A stretch of DNA of 64,000 nt from Metaphire vulgaris (taxonomy: Eukaryota; Annelida; Clitellata; Crassiclitellata; Megascolecidae), in NCBI GenBank assembly GCA_018105865.1, contig CM030868.1:1512454-1576453 (forward strand), written 5' to 3'. The notes beneath the pieces are model-generated. The model searched no databases, was not told the DNA's origin, and saw nothing but the letters and a program-made list of their open reading frames with translations. This document shows positions 12,490 through 26,345 of this stretch, in pieces; the stretch's first letter is position 1, and each line of letters opens with the position of its first letter. Position numbers and translations under genes: made by a program.

Positions 12490-12620
12490 CATAGGCGGAT
12501 TTTATTAAAGGCTAGGGTAGGCTTAAGCCTACCCAACTAATCCCACCAAAACAAAACAAAATTGTTTTTTCCATCAACACCAAGTCTGTCGCGTGCTACT
12601 ATTTTTGGCGGCACTTAAGC
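12490..12620 (-). repeat. Interspersed repeat that also hosts the 46.7-48.2 kb minisatellite
   Basis: The stretch CATAGGCGGATTTTATT ... CCATCAACACCAAGTC ... TGTCGCGTGCT matches, in reverse, the sequence at 48205-48395 immediately right of the minisatellite. It contains a single TTAA at 12523-12526 between GTAGGC and GCCTAC. In the 48-kb copy an 80-bp hairpin element interrupts the same point. It therefore serves as a paralogous empty site. Confidence 0.75.
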
Positions 12621-12847
12621 GGACCACAATGCCACGCAATTCTGAAAATTTTAAGTATAGGGGCCTACACTGTACTATGGATTATTGCGTTTCTCAACCA
12701 TTTTACTAGAAATATCTGAATACATCGGCGGCACACAGCAAGGGTCGTAGCAAGGATTCCAGAATAGGGTCTACACTGTAGATTGTGCGTGTCTACCTTC
12801 CTTGACGACACTCCCTATTCTGGATCGCTGGCTACGCCAATGCATAA

Positions 12848-13238
12848 GGGGTCGTCCATAAATGACGTAACGCGATTTTGGCACTTTTTGACCCCTCCGC
12901 CTACGTAACGCGACGTAACAAAACGTCAGACTCCCCTAATATATGACGTAACAACGGGCCGACCCTCCTCTATTTTCGTCTTCCGAAAAGTCTTGACAAG
13001 CAAAAAAGGTCATCCTTGCATTATTTTCTTCTCGAAAAACCCTGACAAGCAAAAAAGGTCATCCTTGTATTTTTTTCCTCTCCAAAAACCATGACGAGCA
13101 AAAAAAGGTCAAAAGTCATCACTTGAATTTTTTCATTGCGTTACGTCACATTTACGGACCCCCTCTCCCCGTCGTCACGCTTCGTAACAAATGGCCGGAC
13201 CTTCCTCTAACCGCGTTACGTAATTTATGGACGACCCC
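12848..13238. mobile_element. PIF/Harbinger-like MITE, copy 2
   Basis: Ends GGGGTCGTCCATAAATG and TTTATGGACGACCCC are flanked by TAA (12845-12847 and 13239-13241). The interior holds three tandem-like copies of a GACAAGCAAAAAAGGTC motif at about 12990-13110. Confidence 0.75.
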
Positions 13239-13740
13239 TAACATACAGTAGCCTATTTGTTTCGCGCTTAGCCTATTCGCGTAGATTAGGCTATTTGGTT
13301 GGGATTTGCCAACTTGGCTGAAACCGTTGCCATTATAGGGCAGTTGCGTCATGGATTCGTGGTTTTTAGTGGGATGATGTAAGCCACACTGGAGATCACA
13401 CAGCAGCCAGCGGCGTACAAGATTACAAAATGGGGGCCTGAAACGCGTTGACCCCTCCCACGGAACCCCGTCGGTCACACAGCGCAGCATTCCTGATTAG
13501 TGATTATAAGCAACGGTCCTGTGCATTTCGCAGTGGCGTAGCCAGGGGTCCGAACTACGGGGACACCTCGACATGTTCGGGTAAAAAGTATCAGACGAAG
13601 AACAAAAAAACTAGTCAATGCACATGATTCTGCAATCTGCATTCTCTTTGAGTCACGCTGCCTATCCACCTCGTATTGTGAACGACTTCAAAATGGGCCT
13701 CAGTAGCCTACACTGTAGGTTACTAGATTTGGATAGTGCG

Positions 13741-14121
<381 letters not shown>

Positions 14122-15229
14122 TAATACCGGTCCCAGCCAAAATAGAGGCCCGGCACCCTGTAACCTTCCCTCGTGGCTACGCCAATGGCATTTCATTAGA
14201 CATTCTATTAGCCTATGACAACTTCCTAAAACAGTAATAAATACTCGCTTTAATTAAGGGCCCACGAAGTTCATTTGCCTTCAAGGTGTTGTGGATATTT
14301 CCCATGACGCTATAGTGATTGTTGGAATTGTACCGTTTTGTCTAATGTAGGCCTATGCTGCTGAAGTAAAACTAACATGAATTTGCTGAACAACTGTATA
14401 AATAAATGCCCGTATAAGACTTTTGGTATCGGTTCGAGGTGAAATATCCATGTAATACTAACTATTTCTTAATATTCTTAATATTGAGGCTCAGTGGCGT
14501 CGCCAAGCGGGGGTTTGGGGGTGGGGTTGGAGGGGGTAAGATCTCCTTGGCTGCCGAGAATAAAATATTTTTAATGAGTTTCCATGCATTTTTAATTTTT
14601 TGACGCGGCTTTGGGGGTTAAACCCCCTTGGCTATAGACTTGAAGGGTTTAAGTAAGTTTAAGTAAGAGGCGAGGACTTTTTTGCTTGTCAGGATTTTTC
14701 CAAAGTTGGTCTCACGGTCAAAACTAAAAACCAAACTCCCCTTTTGGAAACCCTGGCTACGCCACTGTTGAGTGTTGAGGCTTTGTTTATGTTACTGCGA
14801 TGTATGCCAGCAGCCCAGCAAGGCAACAGCGTTTGCTGACTGTCTCGGGTCATAAACTCATAACCCTCAACTGCGTAGTGTGGTTCCACAGAGTTCGATC
14901 GTCCCGGGCAGTGAGGAACGCTCTTGTAAGAGCTCCGAACTTGTCCGAAGACGGCTAATGACAGATGTGTTAAAGTTCATTCTTTTCTAATCGTACGAAA
15001 CTTTGTAAAGAGAGGCGTCATCTGGCGAACACTTGAGGCGTAAGTTCGGTCGACTTTTTACACGACAAAACTATGCAGATTGTCGTCAGTGATTGTCCAA
15101 TGGCCCGATGATCCAATTATTAAAAATATGAATCTCTTGGATTGTCCACTTCCGCTGTGTGAGCACAAGGGCGACACCTACCGAATAATCAGTAAAACGC
15201 TACTATATAAAAGTCATCAGACTCATCAC

Positions 15230-15480
15230 ATTGAGTCATTGACAGCTCATAAGAAATGAGAAGAGAGGGGTTGAAAGAAACACGCGAAATAATAAATGTG
15301 AAAGTAGATGTGTCATACGATCAATTCTTTACATTAGCACACTATAGCAGGACAAGAAGCCACGAATGCAAATTTTTCAAGAAGAAGGCAGGACCAAGAA
15401 ATAAATTTTTAGTGCAAGGGTTGTGGACAAATGGAACACTTTGGACGAAGAGGCAGGTTTTTACAAGGCTAACTTAGCCA
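15230..15480 (+). pseudogene. Non-LTR retrotransposon fragment (reverse transcriptase C-terminus)
   Basis: The reading frame contains QFFTLAHYSRTRSHECKFFKKK followed, after a frameshift, by RVVDKWNTLDEE. This is the R-T-R-x-H ... RVV-x-x-WN-x-L signature found at the C-terminal end of CR1/L2-type LINE reverse transcriptases. It is truncated, with no catalytic core. The frameshift near 15415 marks it as dead. Confidence 0.65.
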
Positions 15481-15784
15481 ACTCAGCCCCGAAAGGCCGA
15501 AACGACAATCACATTTTTAATATTGATTTCTATGGTCATTTGGTCGGAGTCGGACAATTATAACTTGGCAGTTGACCACTGGTCAGTTTTGAGTTATGGG
15601 TATAAGTTTTCTTGCGTAAATATCGAATATATTTAATCAATTCATCAGTTAATTTAAACTTTTGCATGTACAAATTATGCTTTTGTCGGAGGAAACTTCT
15701 GTAGAGCTTTGCTAAGTCAGAGGGCGAATAAAAGTTAAAATAAAGTTCAATTCAAGTTTGTGAGTGCAGTGCAAAACGGAAAAC

Positions 15785-15900
15785 CACGGCTAAAATAAAG
15801 TAAAGTAAAATCTCGTGGATTTATATAGCGCCCTGGAAGCAGCACAACAGTAGTTGCTTATTCTTAGGCACTTAGCCTCTCTTTAAAATAGCCATAGGAA
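15785..15900. repeat. Short repeat containing ATTTATATAGCGC
   Basis: The words AATCTCGTGGATTTATATAGCGCCCTGG and CAGTAGTTGCTTATTCTTAG recur with differences at about 33640-33705; a shorter related end (TTTTATAGCGCCGG) occurs near 63583. Likely an interspersed repeat of unknown class. Confidence 0.45.
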
Positions 15901-16592
15901 AGGTATGAGATCAGCCAGGCAATAGTCAACATCCGAGGGGCAGTGAGGCTACGTAAAATTTGAAACGTTACGTGGTAATGCTTTTATATGCTCATTTTCT
16001 TACATCTAAACTTGCATTTACCAAGAGCTTTGTAAACTTTTGACAGATTTACGCTTCTTTGTGTGCATAATTTATAATAGAAGAATTGGCCAACCTTGAC
16101 ACTGAATGTAAAATGCCCAGTAATGCAAATCACGACTATGTAACAGTATAGTCTCACGATTTAAAACGTTAGCCAAATTAAACAAAAGAAGCTAAAATCA
16201 CTTAAGTTAAAGTCTTTTTTCTTCTAATTTTAATTTACTTTGAAGTCTGAAAATAGGTAAATGAAACCGCCATGTTTAGTCATCATCATCAACATCGTGC
16301 TCTCTGCCAACTCTTTAGCGGCAGTAGCTAGACACAAAGCATTTCCCTTCCCAAAAGTCCTGTCTTCTGTTAATCCTCTTCCTTCTGTGATTGAAATTTC
16401 TTTCATATTCAAGTTGATGTATTTTTTGTTTATTGTATTTATTGCAGACTCATCCAACAAAGTGTGTTCTTTCAGAATTCAGCAAGTATATAGCATGGCA
16501 GAATGGTAACATATTCACAAGAACAATAAGATGAGTTTTTTTTGCATTTCCAAATCTTATTTTGAAGTCTATTTGGCACGAGTTCTTTTTCG

Positions 16593-18605
16593 ATGAACTC
16601 TTTCTTCTTAACGAAAATGTACATTGAGCGAAATCGTCTGGCAACATTCTCTAAGCTGCCCGAGCATTCAACAATCGGTCCTCTTACCCTTGCAAGATCT
16701 GGGTTCTTTTACTGCGGACAAAGAGACGAGGTAGAATGTTTCTCTTGCAAGCTTCACCTTTCTAACTGGGAGAGATCAGATAACCCAGACGAAAGACACA
16801 GAAATGGTTCTCCGTTGTGTAGGTTCTTGCTGAAAACCGATGTTGAAAATCGACCTCTGAATCCACCAAGGCCGATCCTTGATGTTGTGGACGCCTCACA
16901 GGAAGCCCAAGTCGAGCAGATGGGCGTTTTAACGACTCTTCTCAAGACTGCACATAGAAGGGCCAATGCTAACGGAGTATTTTCACAGAGGGCGCATTTC
17001 AACATCGATCGTTCAAAGCCAGACTATGAGCTGCTGCGCAGCGAAGAGGCGCGTCTGAGCACCTTCTATGACTGGCCTTCAGCGGCGCATGCGGACCCGC
17101 AAGTACTATCCCGAGAAGGTCTTTTCTACACAGGATCGGATGATCGAGTCCAGTGCGTCTTCTGCCGCGGGTACTTGAGGAACTGGGAACCGACAGATGT
17201 ACCCGCTGCGGAACATCGAAGGCTCTTTCCAAATTGTCAGTTTGTTCTGCGGCAGAATGTTGGCAACGTTCCAATTCGAAGAACGGACACAGCTGCGGTT
17301 GATGTGCTGGGAGGTGGTCGACGTGGAAAAGAGAATGACCTTCGCTCCACTGGAGAGATCATAAGACCGGAACGAAATGAGGTGATTATATGCAATTTAT
17401 CAGCCATAGCGTAATATAAAATTTAGCCTTTGCTTTAATTTTAAAGGCTTCAGTGGACACATTCCTTCTCTAGTGTAGTTCAGAAAGTTTCCAGACTTTT
17501 GGGTTCATGCATAATATAGTTTGAGAAGTTTTAAGAATTGACAAGATAATGATCAAAATATTTTCTAGAAATTTCAAAATTAATGATTTCAATGAAAATA
17601 TCCATATATGGAAGTTTTTAAATTGCTTATTCAATTTTGTAAAATCAGAAAAACATACTCATTTTAAAACATTTAAAATCAAATCTTTGTGTGTTCTTGA
17701 ATAGGTGATTGTCTTAAAATGGTTTTTATATGAATTTTGGTCATCATGAATTAATTTTAACCAAAATAATATATTTTTAATGGCTCAACAGATTTGGTAT
17801 AAAATTTAAAAAAAAAACTGGATTTATGAACGGTGGTTCAACAAAATGCTACTGTATTGTCGTAATGTCTGTACAGAAGCTGCACCGTATGTTCTGCATC
17901 GCTATTGGGTAGTCATTTGTAAGTTTCAGCGTTTTCATTGGTCATGTGAGTGACGAATGGCAGGTCGCGCACAGGCCTACACAGAGCTAGGCCAGGTAGG
18001 CCTGGATGGCTGTTTACAATCTAGGCCTTTGATTGCTCAGAGGCTACGTTTTGTTTTGCAGTTACATTGTGCCGTCTGTGCTAAAGTCCTTAATTGAAGA
18101 GATTAATTTTGTGTGTGTGTGTAAATGTAAATAGATGCTTCAAAAGAAGCCAAGACTAGTGTTAGAAGTTATACAGTGGTTTTTGTGATATGTAATGTAA
18201 ATCGAATACACAAACTGTAAAAGAAACTGCAAAAACGTATCGAAACTTTCACTTTATAGACACATGTGGGTTTTATTAACGTATGGTCTGTGCTAATCTG
18301 AATGGAAGTCAACAGTTATGGTTTTAATTACTCACCAACTGGCTCTAAGCCTCTGTATACTGCTGTCTTTTTTGGGCTGTAGTAAGCCTATAAAAAGTAA
18401 AATAAGCAGTACTGATAAGTTAACTTGGCTTAGTTTAATTGATTAAATTACACAATTAATAGTTTTGTTCAACAGGAGGAGACAGTTCAGTTGATTTTAT
18501 GTTTTGTTTAGATTTGTCTTTATTTTCTTGCATTTTATTTTTTAAATATCTTAGTAGATAAGTAAGTCAAGTAACTGTCCTGTTCATCTGTCAATGTTAT
18601 ATCTG

Positions 18606-18671
<66 letters not shown>

Positions 18672-21600
18672 TAGACTATTGTTGTAAGCCTTTTAAAAAC
18701 TGTAACTGGATAAATAAATACATTTCATTATTTGCTATAAAAGTCATGTTTAAATTGTGCTTTTAATTTTTCTGTTTGTGAAATTGCAAATTGCTAAGTT
18801 AATTTATGTAATTTGTTGGTTCAATTCTTACCTCATATCTTTACTACAATCTGTTACTTTCATTTCTTGGTCTCAAGACCTCCCCGTCTTATTATTATTA
18901 TTGTTATTGTTATTATTAGTTATTATTATTATTATTAAAAGTTAAGATTTAAGTGGTAACTTATCCAATAACGGACTGCATGAACACATTACATTGTCTT
19001 GATCTTGGTCTCCGTCTTGGACTTTTGTGTTGTCTTGACGAGTCTTGATTTCCCATCAGAGAAAACGCTTTTCTTTATTCCTGTATGCATCCTAAGCTTA
19101 ACGGTACTTTTCTCTCACACAGGTACCTGTTGGACAGCTAGCTCGTGATGACCCGCCCCGTTATCCACAGTACTCTGACGTCAGTCGTCGCATTCGTTCT
19201 TTCGACGGACAACAGGTGGCGCTTGGACGCACAGCGGAAGAACTTGCTGATGCCGGATGGTTTCACATTGGTTAGTCGAGAGTTTTCATGTAGGATTTTA
19301 CTATTTTTGATGCTGAGATCAATCAGGTATTCTATATTTCGTGGTGTACACATATTGAGGGTGTTTGGGCAAGATATATTTGGAAAATTGTCAAACCAAT
19401 TATGGATGGCGTTGTCAAGAGAGTTACTGTACTTCAGGGTTTCCCAAACTTTTTGGAACTGTGACCCACTTCAGTGGTTTCGTAAAGTGCCATGACCCTA
19501 TTGTAAACTTAGTGTCAACTAAATGGTGGATAAACACTAATCATTTTAATATACTGTAAGCTTGTATATATTGCACGCATATTTTGTATAACTAAGACTG
19601 ATTGCAGCTTTGCAAGGGCAAGTGACACTGTAGTATTGGTTAGAAAATGACACTTTTGAATCAAATTATGCACTACCCCGTGACCCACTGGACTGAACCC
19701 TGCTACCCGCTTCTTTGCTTGCGACCCACAGTTTGGTAAATACTGCTTTACTTTACTCGTGTATTTCGTTGATTTTTATTAGGTCCGGGCGATAAAGTTC
19801 GATGTTTCCAGTGTGGTGGAAACTTGAGGGACTGGGAACCGGAAGATGATCCGTGGGAGGAGCACAGGCGATGGTACGACTACTGCCCGTACGTCAAAGC
19901 TCACCGGCCATCGGCAAGACCGCAGACTTCAGAACCACCTCAACGTCCTGCGGTAACAAACATTTTGCACTTTTATTAGCGCCAGTACTAATGCACTAAA
20001 GTACCGATTGATGGTACTCCAAATTCTTTGTAAAAATATCAAGTCAGTTCCAAAGATTAGTCAGAGTGGGTGTAATGTAATGTAAGATTTGTACAGCATC
20101 TCCTATGTTACTATTCAAAGGTGCTACAGGGTATTTTTATGGTTGAAACTTAGTAACTGGTACTTTAAATGGTACTTTGCAGCCGGCTGCTGCGGTTGCT
20201 ACTGCTATGTACCGGATTGAGCCACGCGAAGTCAAGGCCAGGATGGATACTCCAACCGTGAGAGCGATTTTCGAGATGGGATATTCTAAAGATCTGATCA
20301 GAACAGCAATTGAAACTCGGCTGACAACCACAGGTTTGCCTCAACTGTTGATTGTGACTGTCCTAGTCATTCTAGGAAATATGTTAATACTAAAACATTG
20401 ATAGAAATGTTTCATTAATTTGAAACAGTTGTAGATGCAGAAGAATTTTATAGAATATGGGAAGTCTCAGAAATGTTGAATTTTCCTGTTTGTCTTGTCA
20501 CCAATCATGAGATAGATAGTCTCATTGTACGCTATTGCAGATTGTCACAGCATTTCCAAATGGGCAATTGAACAGTATTTGTTTTGATAACTGCCAGGCC
20601 AGGCCAGCTAAGGGCCAGTATTTGGCTCCATCTGGTGAATGAAAATTTAATTGTCATGCTGTGGCTCCATCTAGTGAATGGAAATGTATTCTGTTCTGTT
20701 GTGAGTGTGTACGGTACACCAGAATTTCTTTCATAATATTATGTCCGATTGTCTGTGGTGTTGTGACAGCGTCATTTGGTAGGCATGTTGATTATTCCAT
20801 CAAGTGAAGCAGTTTTGAAATTGTAAAGCAATTAACGTGTTCTGTTTGGTTAGGCGACGACTTTCCGAATGCCGAGAGCCTTCTGGACGCGATTTTCCAG
20901 CTGGAAAGACCGGATACAACCACTCTCCTCTCCGCTTCCAGGCTCATTCCAGAGACCTCTGCAACGCTGACACTGCCAAGTACTTCTGCCACGGAGAACT
21001 CAAGCATTCGTAAGTTCTTTTGCAGCCATTTTGAGAAATCAGTTAAACATGATTTCCTCTTTTTTCTAGTTCAATAATCAAGCAGCAGTTTTCAACTTAT
21101 GTAGCACTTTGATTTTTTCATGTACAGAGCATTGGCCTAAAGCACCACATGCAGACCAAACGGTGTCTATCCGTGAAATATTGTTGACTGCCACATTGGG
21201 AGAGAAGGATTTTGCACAGAAATAATACAATTGGACTTGGCAGTTACTAACTCTTGGTATATGGTGCAATGATAGTGGTTATGAATGAATTGTAGCCAAG
21301 TTTGGATCGATTAATATGCTTGGATCTGGGACGTATCCAAAAATTTGTGATCAGACAATGGAATTCCCTACTATGACAAATTCATGTACTTGACTCCATT
21401 TTGTTTGAGGTTTTCTGCATTCATGGTGATATTTTGCTAACAACACTGTTATATGCTGATGCAGACAATTTTGAATATATTGTATATTATATTATTTTGT
21501 ATATATTATATTATTTTGTATATTATATTGTAGTAGTTGATACCGTTTGCATCAGGACTCAAATCTCTTGAGTGAGACGAAGATTTTGATTCAGATAGAT

Positions 21601-23268
21601 CGTAAAATTTAGATCGGGAGTGCTTCTGAGTGATTCTTCAGAAGAGGCTCTATGCAAATATTTCATTACATTACATACATTACATTGCAAATTGTTTGCC
21701 TGATTTTGATAGTGCATGGTTTTTCTGATCTTGTGTCCTTTGCAGTGGTTGATGGTGAGCATCGGTCGTCGGCGTCCAGTGTGACCTCTGGAATGTCACA
21801 TCTATCTCTAGTTCCAGAACTGTCTTTGGTGCCAGAAGCGTCCGCATCTTCTGCTTCAGCCTCCGGCGATGCTGCGGCACCAGGGCAGGGCGATGCTGAG
21901 GCACAACCGAAGCCCAAAGGTAGGGTCGTCAAGTCGTCTCACCCCTAGGCGCTTATTTGCAGAGCGTTGATATCTACAGCTGTGTGAAAAAGTCCTGCAC
22001 GTTTCAAATTTCACGCTCCTCACAAAAATTTTGTTGTGAGGGATCCATAAGGCAATCACACAATAATTAGTAAATTCTTTACCAAAAACATCAATACCCG
22101 TTGAAATATATTGAGATCTGCATATCCTAAATCATTAATGGCTATTCAGATATTCATAAAAAAACAAAAATCCTACAAACGTGCAGGACTTTTTCACACA
22201 GCTGTAACTTCTGGCGCCCGAGTTTAAACTCGTGGCTAATTACACTGGAACAGGTTCTTGCATCGAATCTTCGTCGTACACCGGGATTGCTTGGCTGTTC
22301 CGTTTGGCTACGGCTTATGTTTGCATTGTAGCGAGGAGAAAGAGAAACCGGAAAAAGAAGTCGTCCGGGGCTTCGGCCGACGTTGGCGCCGTCAGCGTGG
22401 ACCTGGGAGCCGAAGCAGTCGAGGGCCAGAACGCTGAGGCCGCAGCAAACGTTGAAGAAAATCTGAAGTTTGACGAATTTTTCGATGATGGTTTGTTGGA
22501 CGGTTGTTGCATATCTTTATAAATTAAACCTTAATTTTCTGATGATTATTGTCGGCAATTTCTGAAGGTTTGCTGGATTAAAGTCACTGGAGATTTGTGC
22601 TAATTTAAAAGTTATTAACCCCTTAACTGTGTATTTAACTGTAACTCAATGTAAAATGGACGGATATATCTGGGATCCCCAGTTAAGGGGTTAAGAGAAA
22701 AATGAAATATTTGAAGCATTAATAGAATCGCGGTCAGTATATTTTGGCTTGGCAATATAGTAGCAAGAGATGCTCTGCATTGTTGACACTGTGGCAGAAC
22801 ATTTGTTAAGGTGATAGTGTAACCCACAGATACCTAGCTGATCCGCATAGGTGAATTGGTTGATGGAAGTCAAGGTTATGAGGTTCTACTACTATATTCC
22901 TGTAAAATAAATGGGTCTTTGTCTTTATTTTATCTTGGCTAAACTTTGATAGCATTCTGTGATCTGAACCAGTTTTACCAACAATTGAGTATTGCAATGA
23001 AAATGAAAATATTGTGGTTGAGGTAAAAGTAATAGTATTTATTTCATGTGATCTGTTTGTTTTTGACGTAGAAACTCAGCATTATCTTGAGGAAAATCGA
23101 CAGCTGAGGGAAGCCAGATTATGTAAGGTCTGCATGGACGCTGACGTGGACACCGTGTTTCTGCCGTGCGGTCATTTGGTCTGCTGCCATCAGTGCTCTC
23201 CGAAGCTGCAGAACTGTCCGATCTGTCGGAATTTCATCCGCGGAACGGTGAAGACGTTTCTTTCGTGA
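16593..23268 (+). CDS. IAP gene 2: three-BIR, UBA, RING inhibitor of apoptosis (complete)
   Basis: Eight exons join in frame to 647 aa: 16593-17381, 19123-19270, 19783-19952, 20183-20333, 20854-21009, 21746-21919, 22332-22490 and 23072-23268. All introns are GT-AG, with phases 0,1,0,1,1,1,1. BIR1 spans about residues 11-79 (zinc ligands C49, C52, H69, C76), BIR2 150-218 (C188, C191, H208, C215) and BIR3 275-350 (C320, C323, H340, C347). BIR3 has CGGNLRDWE and W343, matching the IBM-binding groove of XIAP BIR3. The UBA is near 390-420 and the C-terminal RING 600-637 ends KTFLS. There is no CARD, so the plan is XIAP-like rather than vertebrate cIAP. Expected role: E3 ligase restraining caspases or RIP/IMD-type signalling. 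An in-frame Met at residue 9 is an alternative start. Confidence 0.92.
18608..18667. repeat. (TA)n microsatellite in intron 1 of gene 2
   Basis: About 58 bp of alternating TA. Confidence 0.95.
19435..19745. mobile_element. hAT-like MITE (CAGGGTTTCCCAAACTT end) in intron 2 of gene 2
   Basis: Left end CAGGGTTTCCCAAAC, right end CAGTTTGGTAAATACTG. Flanks CTGTACTT (19427-19434) and CTTTACTT (19746-19753) form an 8-bp TSD with one mismatch. Lies 37 bp upstream of the BIR3b exon. Confidence 0.7.
21977..22204. mobile_element. Tc1/mariner-like MITE in intron 6 of gene 2
   Basis: Long inverted ends (CAGCTGTGTGAAAAAGTCC and its reverse complement, extended by TGCACGTTT) flanked by TA on both sides (21975-21976 and 22205-22206). 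The TA TSD and CAG ends fit Tc1/mariner. Non-coding. Confidence 0.8.
22615..22694. mobile_element. piggyBac-like TTAA hairpin MITE, copy 1 (intron 7 of gene 2)
   Basis: An 80-bp palindromic element: TTAACCCCTTAACTG at one end and CAGTTAAGGGGTTAA at the other, with a conserved core (AACTCAATGTAAAATG ... GGATCCC). It is bounded by TTAA. CCCC termini with TTAA duplications are the piggyBac hallmark. Eight copies lie in this window. Confidence 0.82.
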
Positions 23269-25288
23269 AGCTTTTGGGTTATGGGCTCCTTTTTTCCCAT
23301 TTATCAATTCATTCTGAATTATATTTTGAAAGTTGGTTTGTTTTTTGGCAGTTGGCCTTTTTCCCTGAAGGGGAAAATTTTGTTTTTGTGTTGAAGCCGA
23401 CTATTTCGAATGTTTTGCCAAAATTTGTCGTATTCGTCTAGTTGATAATTCAAGTTTTATTTAGCCGTTCGGAGTTCCGATCAATTTGAGATTACTTTTT
23501 TTGCACTCTAAGCTATATTTAACAATGTCACAATTTTTGCTTGATGTTATCTTTCAGTCTTTTCAGGCATTTGTGTTTCGTTACTTGAAGGAATTAACTG
23601 GTTTGTGTATCTTTGAAAGTGGATTTTATTTTTATACATTTTTTTGGAGCAGCTGCAGAAAAGATTTGAATATAATTTCGGCAGATGCTGATTGTTGTGA
23701 TATTTGCTTGGTGCTTGGCTTTGGTTCTGCCTTCTCATCTATTCTAATATTAGTTAGTATGTCAGTTGTCGTAGAATTTTTACTGTTTGTTCGTTCGCGA
23801 TTCATCTGTGCTATTTACTGGTTCGAAAGTCAAATCATTCTGTTTTATGTCATTTCCATGTTATAGCGTCTGAGTTTTGCATTTATATATTATGTTGTGT
23901 TGTACTGCTGTGAAATGTACAGTCATGCCTCTTTAATGTCACATTGAAGGTATCCACACTGTGTTGTTGATAATCTTAGGAGCTGAATACCATTATGAAA
24001 GTATTTACTTTGGAGTATGTAACATGAAGAGCTTAGTAGCATTAAGAACAAACAGTGGCAATAAACAGGTTTTACTGTACCGACATATATTTGTGCTTTA
24101 ATTTTTGTTCTAGAGTTTTTCATGTGGCTGTGGGTGTTGTATTTTTGCTAAAAGTGTGCAAATATTGGTTGCATCTGCATTCCAAAAGAAACATTGACTC
24201 ATGGCCCCCTCCTAACCTTGATGCTGCCAGAACTTTTTCTTACATTATTTTTGATTTTGCACACTAAGCCTAAAGTTTGGTAACTAAATAAATAATAAAT
24301 AATAATAACTGGAATCAGTTCTTGAAAGTCAGTTTTTTGAGGATTGTTTCCACTTATCTATATAATAATTATTATAATAGTTATATAATTAGTATCGGCT
24401 AGTATTAGTATGTATGTTATTGCTTTGTAATTCTGTTGATTTCTGTTTCATTCCAATTAGTAGATTTTATCAGAGTATGTTATTGTAACATTAATTAGAC
24501 ATTAATATTTTATGTATTTATTTTTAATTTGCATATTATATTTTCAGGTGATATAACATGGTACTTAACATTTGTTTTCATCATACTAAGGACATAGTTT
24601 CAGTTCAAAAATTCATGTTGATTTGTTGTTTCATGTTTATATGTCTTTACGGGTTTTTGATGCCATTTGTGCCTTTGTAAAATGATTTTTAATGGTTATA
24701 TAAGGTTAATTCTAACTTCTGTTCTATCTTTAAAATTGTCAACAGAAATAAAACTGTTTCTGATTTCAAATGTAGTAGTTGTTATTGTTTTTTGTTTTGT
24801 TTTCCAGCATTCTGAAATTTCTTTATTTCTCCCAAACTCTGAGCACAATGCTTTTTCATTTTGCCTGAGTGCCTGCCCCCAGAAATGGTTCTCAGTTTTT
24901 TTTTATACAGATGCATTTGCATTAAAAAACAAATTTTTGTTTGAATAATGATTAGAAGTTGTCACCCCAACGCCCCCAACTTGCCAAATCTCCAGAAATC
25001 AGCAGGGGTCGGAATACTTTTGGACCCCATACTGCTACTGCCAGTGATAGTGGGTCACAATCCTATGACAAAATGTTATGACAATCAGTCAGATAGTCAC
25101 CCTTAACCATTGGGGAGGGTGTTGGACACAAATCCCTTTGGCTTCAATTAGTATTTTAATTTTGCCCCCATTTGCTAAAGTTATCGGCTTGTGATTTCAG
25201 AACTAACGTATATAAATTTGCAATTGGCCCACACACCTTGAACAACAGGACACAAATGTGTGATTGCTTTATTAAGCATAGGCATGAC

Positions 25289-25289
<1 letters not shown>

Positions 25290-25381
<92 letters not shown>
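25290..25381. repeat. (GA)n microsatellite
   Basis: About 90 bp of uninterrupted GA dinucleotides. Confidence 0.97.
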
Positions 25382-25383
<2 letters not shown>

Positions 25384-26084
25384 CCATTGACATATGAAAG
25401 TGGAATGATAAAAATGGACATTCACACGCAATTAAGTGATTAGCACTGAATAACTGAATGTCACTTCTTCATAATTCTGTGCTATGATCTTGGTTCCCAA
25501 GCTTTGTTAATTAAGTCGCAGCCCAATATTTTGATAATGAAGATACACTGTACTTGCGACACAGGTCTCGTTTGAATAAATGTTATTTTGGTACAGAAAC
25601 TCTAAATGCAATATAGCTTTCGATACCTTTTGACATTTACCAAAATCTTCCAAACAACTGTTGTCACTGAAACAGCAGGCGACAACATTATTTTGTAAAT
25701 GTAGATTGTAAATGTAGACGCTTATGAGCTAATTAGAATAGGACACTTATGCGGGCGGCACTTTGCCTCGCTATGCCACTGATCCCCCTTCCTTCTAAGT
25801 GCGTGACGTCATTTATGGACGGCCCCTAATCTAATACTGAATATTCCATAGGCTATCTTTTATATCGCGGCTATTAGCTTTATGTCTTAAAAATCGATAC
25901 TAATTTGGAGGACCGACCATTTCTGGGAGAGATTTGTTTGTCGACCATTATGCTGTTGAAGAAACCTGGCTGTTGAGAGAGACCTGGGTCACGTGCTGGA
26001 GCGTCAGGCCTGAACGGAGAGACTCGCTCGCTTTAGTTTATTTTCCAAAATTTTAAATATTCAGACATTTGATAAAAGAAACGC

Positions 26085-26345
26085 AAGAAATGGCATATCT
26101 CTCGATAGATAGATTAGATAGATTAGATAGTTCATTAATAGGCGCACTCAAAGCTCTGTTGAAAAAGAATAATGTTTTAAGTCTTGAAAGGAAAACGTCT
26201 CGAGAGGTGATTGTCCCGTAGCTCTGCTGCATTCCAGTAAATAGTGCGCCCGAAATGAACGATCGCCAATCTTTGTGCTGGTTCGACATAGACCAAAGTT
26301 CTTGTGATCGTCATTTGAGCCCGAACGGTCTGTGCATCGACAAAT
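26085..26345 (-). pseudogene. Decayed LINE reverse-transcriptase C-terminal fragment
   Basis: On the minus strand, two overlapping frames read KIGDRSFRAHYL and YWNAAELRDNHLSR, then DLKHYSF. Joined over a frameshift they resemble the IGDRSF..lWNsLPxelR...LKxxLF ending of many LINE reverse transcriptases. Identification rests only on this pattern. Confidence 0.45.

Noticed and set aside
23486..23866. 126-codon hydrophobic open frame as a membrane protein
   Set aside because: T-rich 3' flank of gene 2; Phe/Leu/Val-rich translation follows base composition, with no upstream signals or homologous motif.
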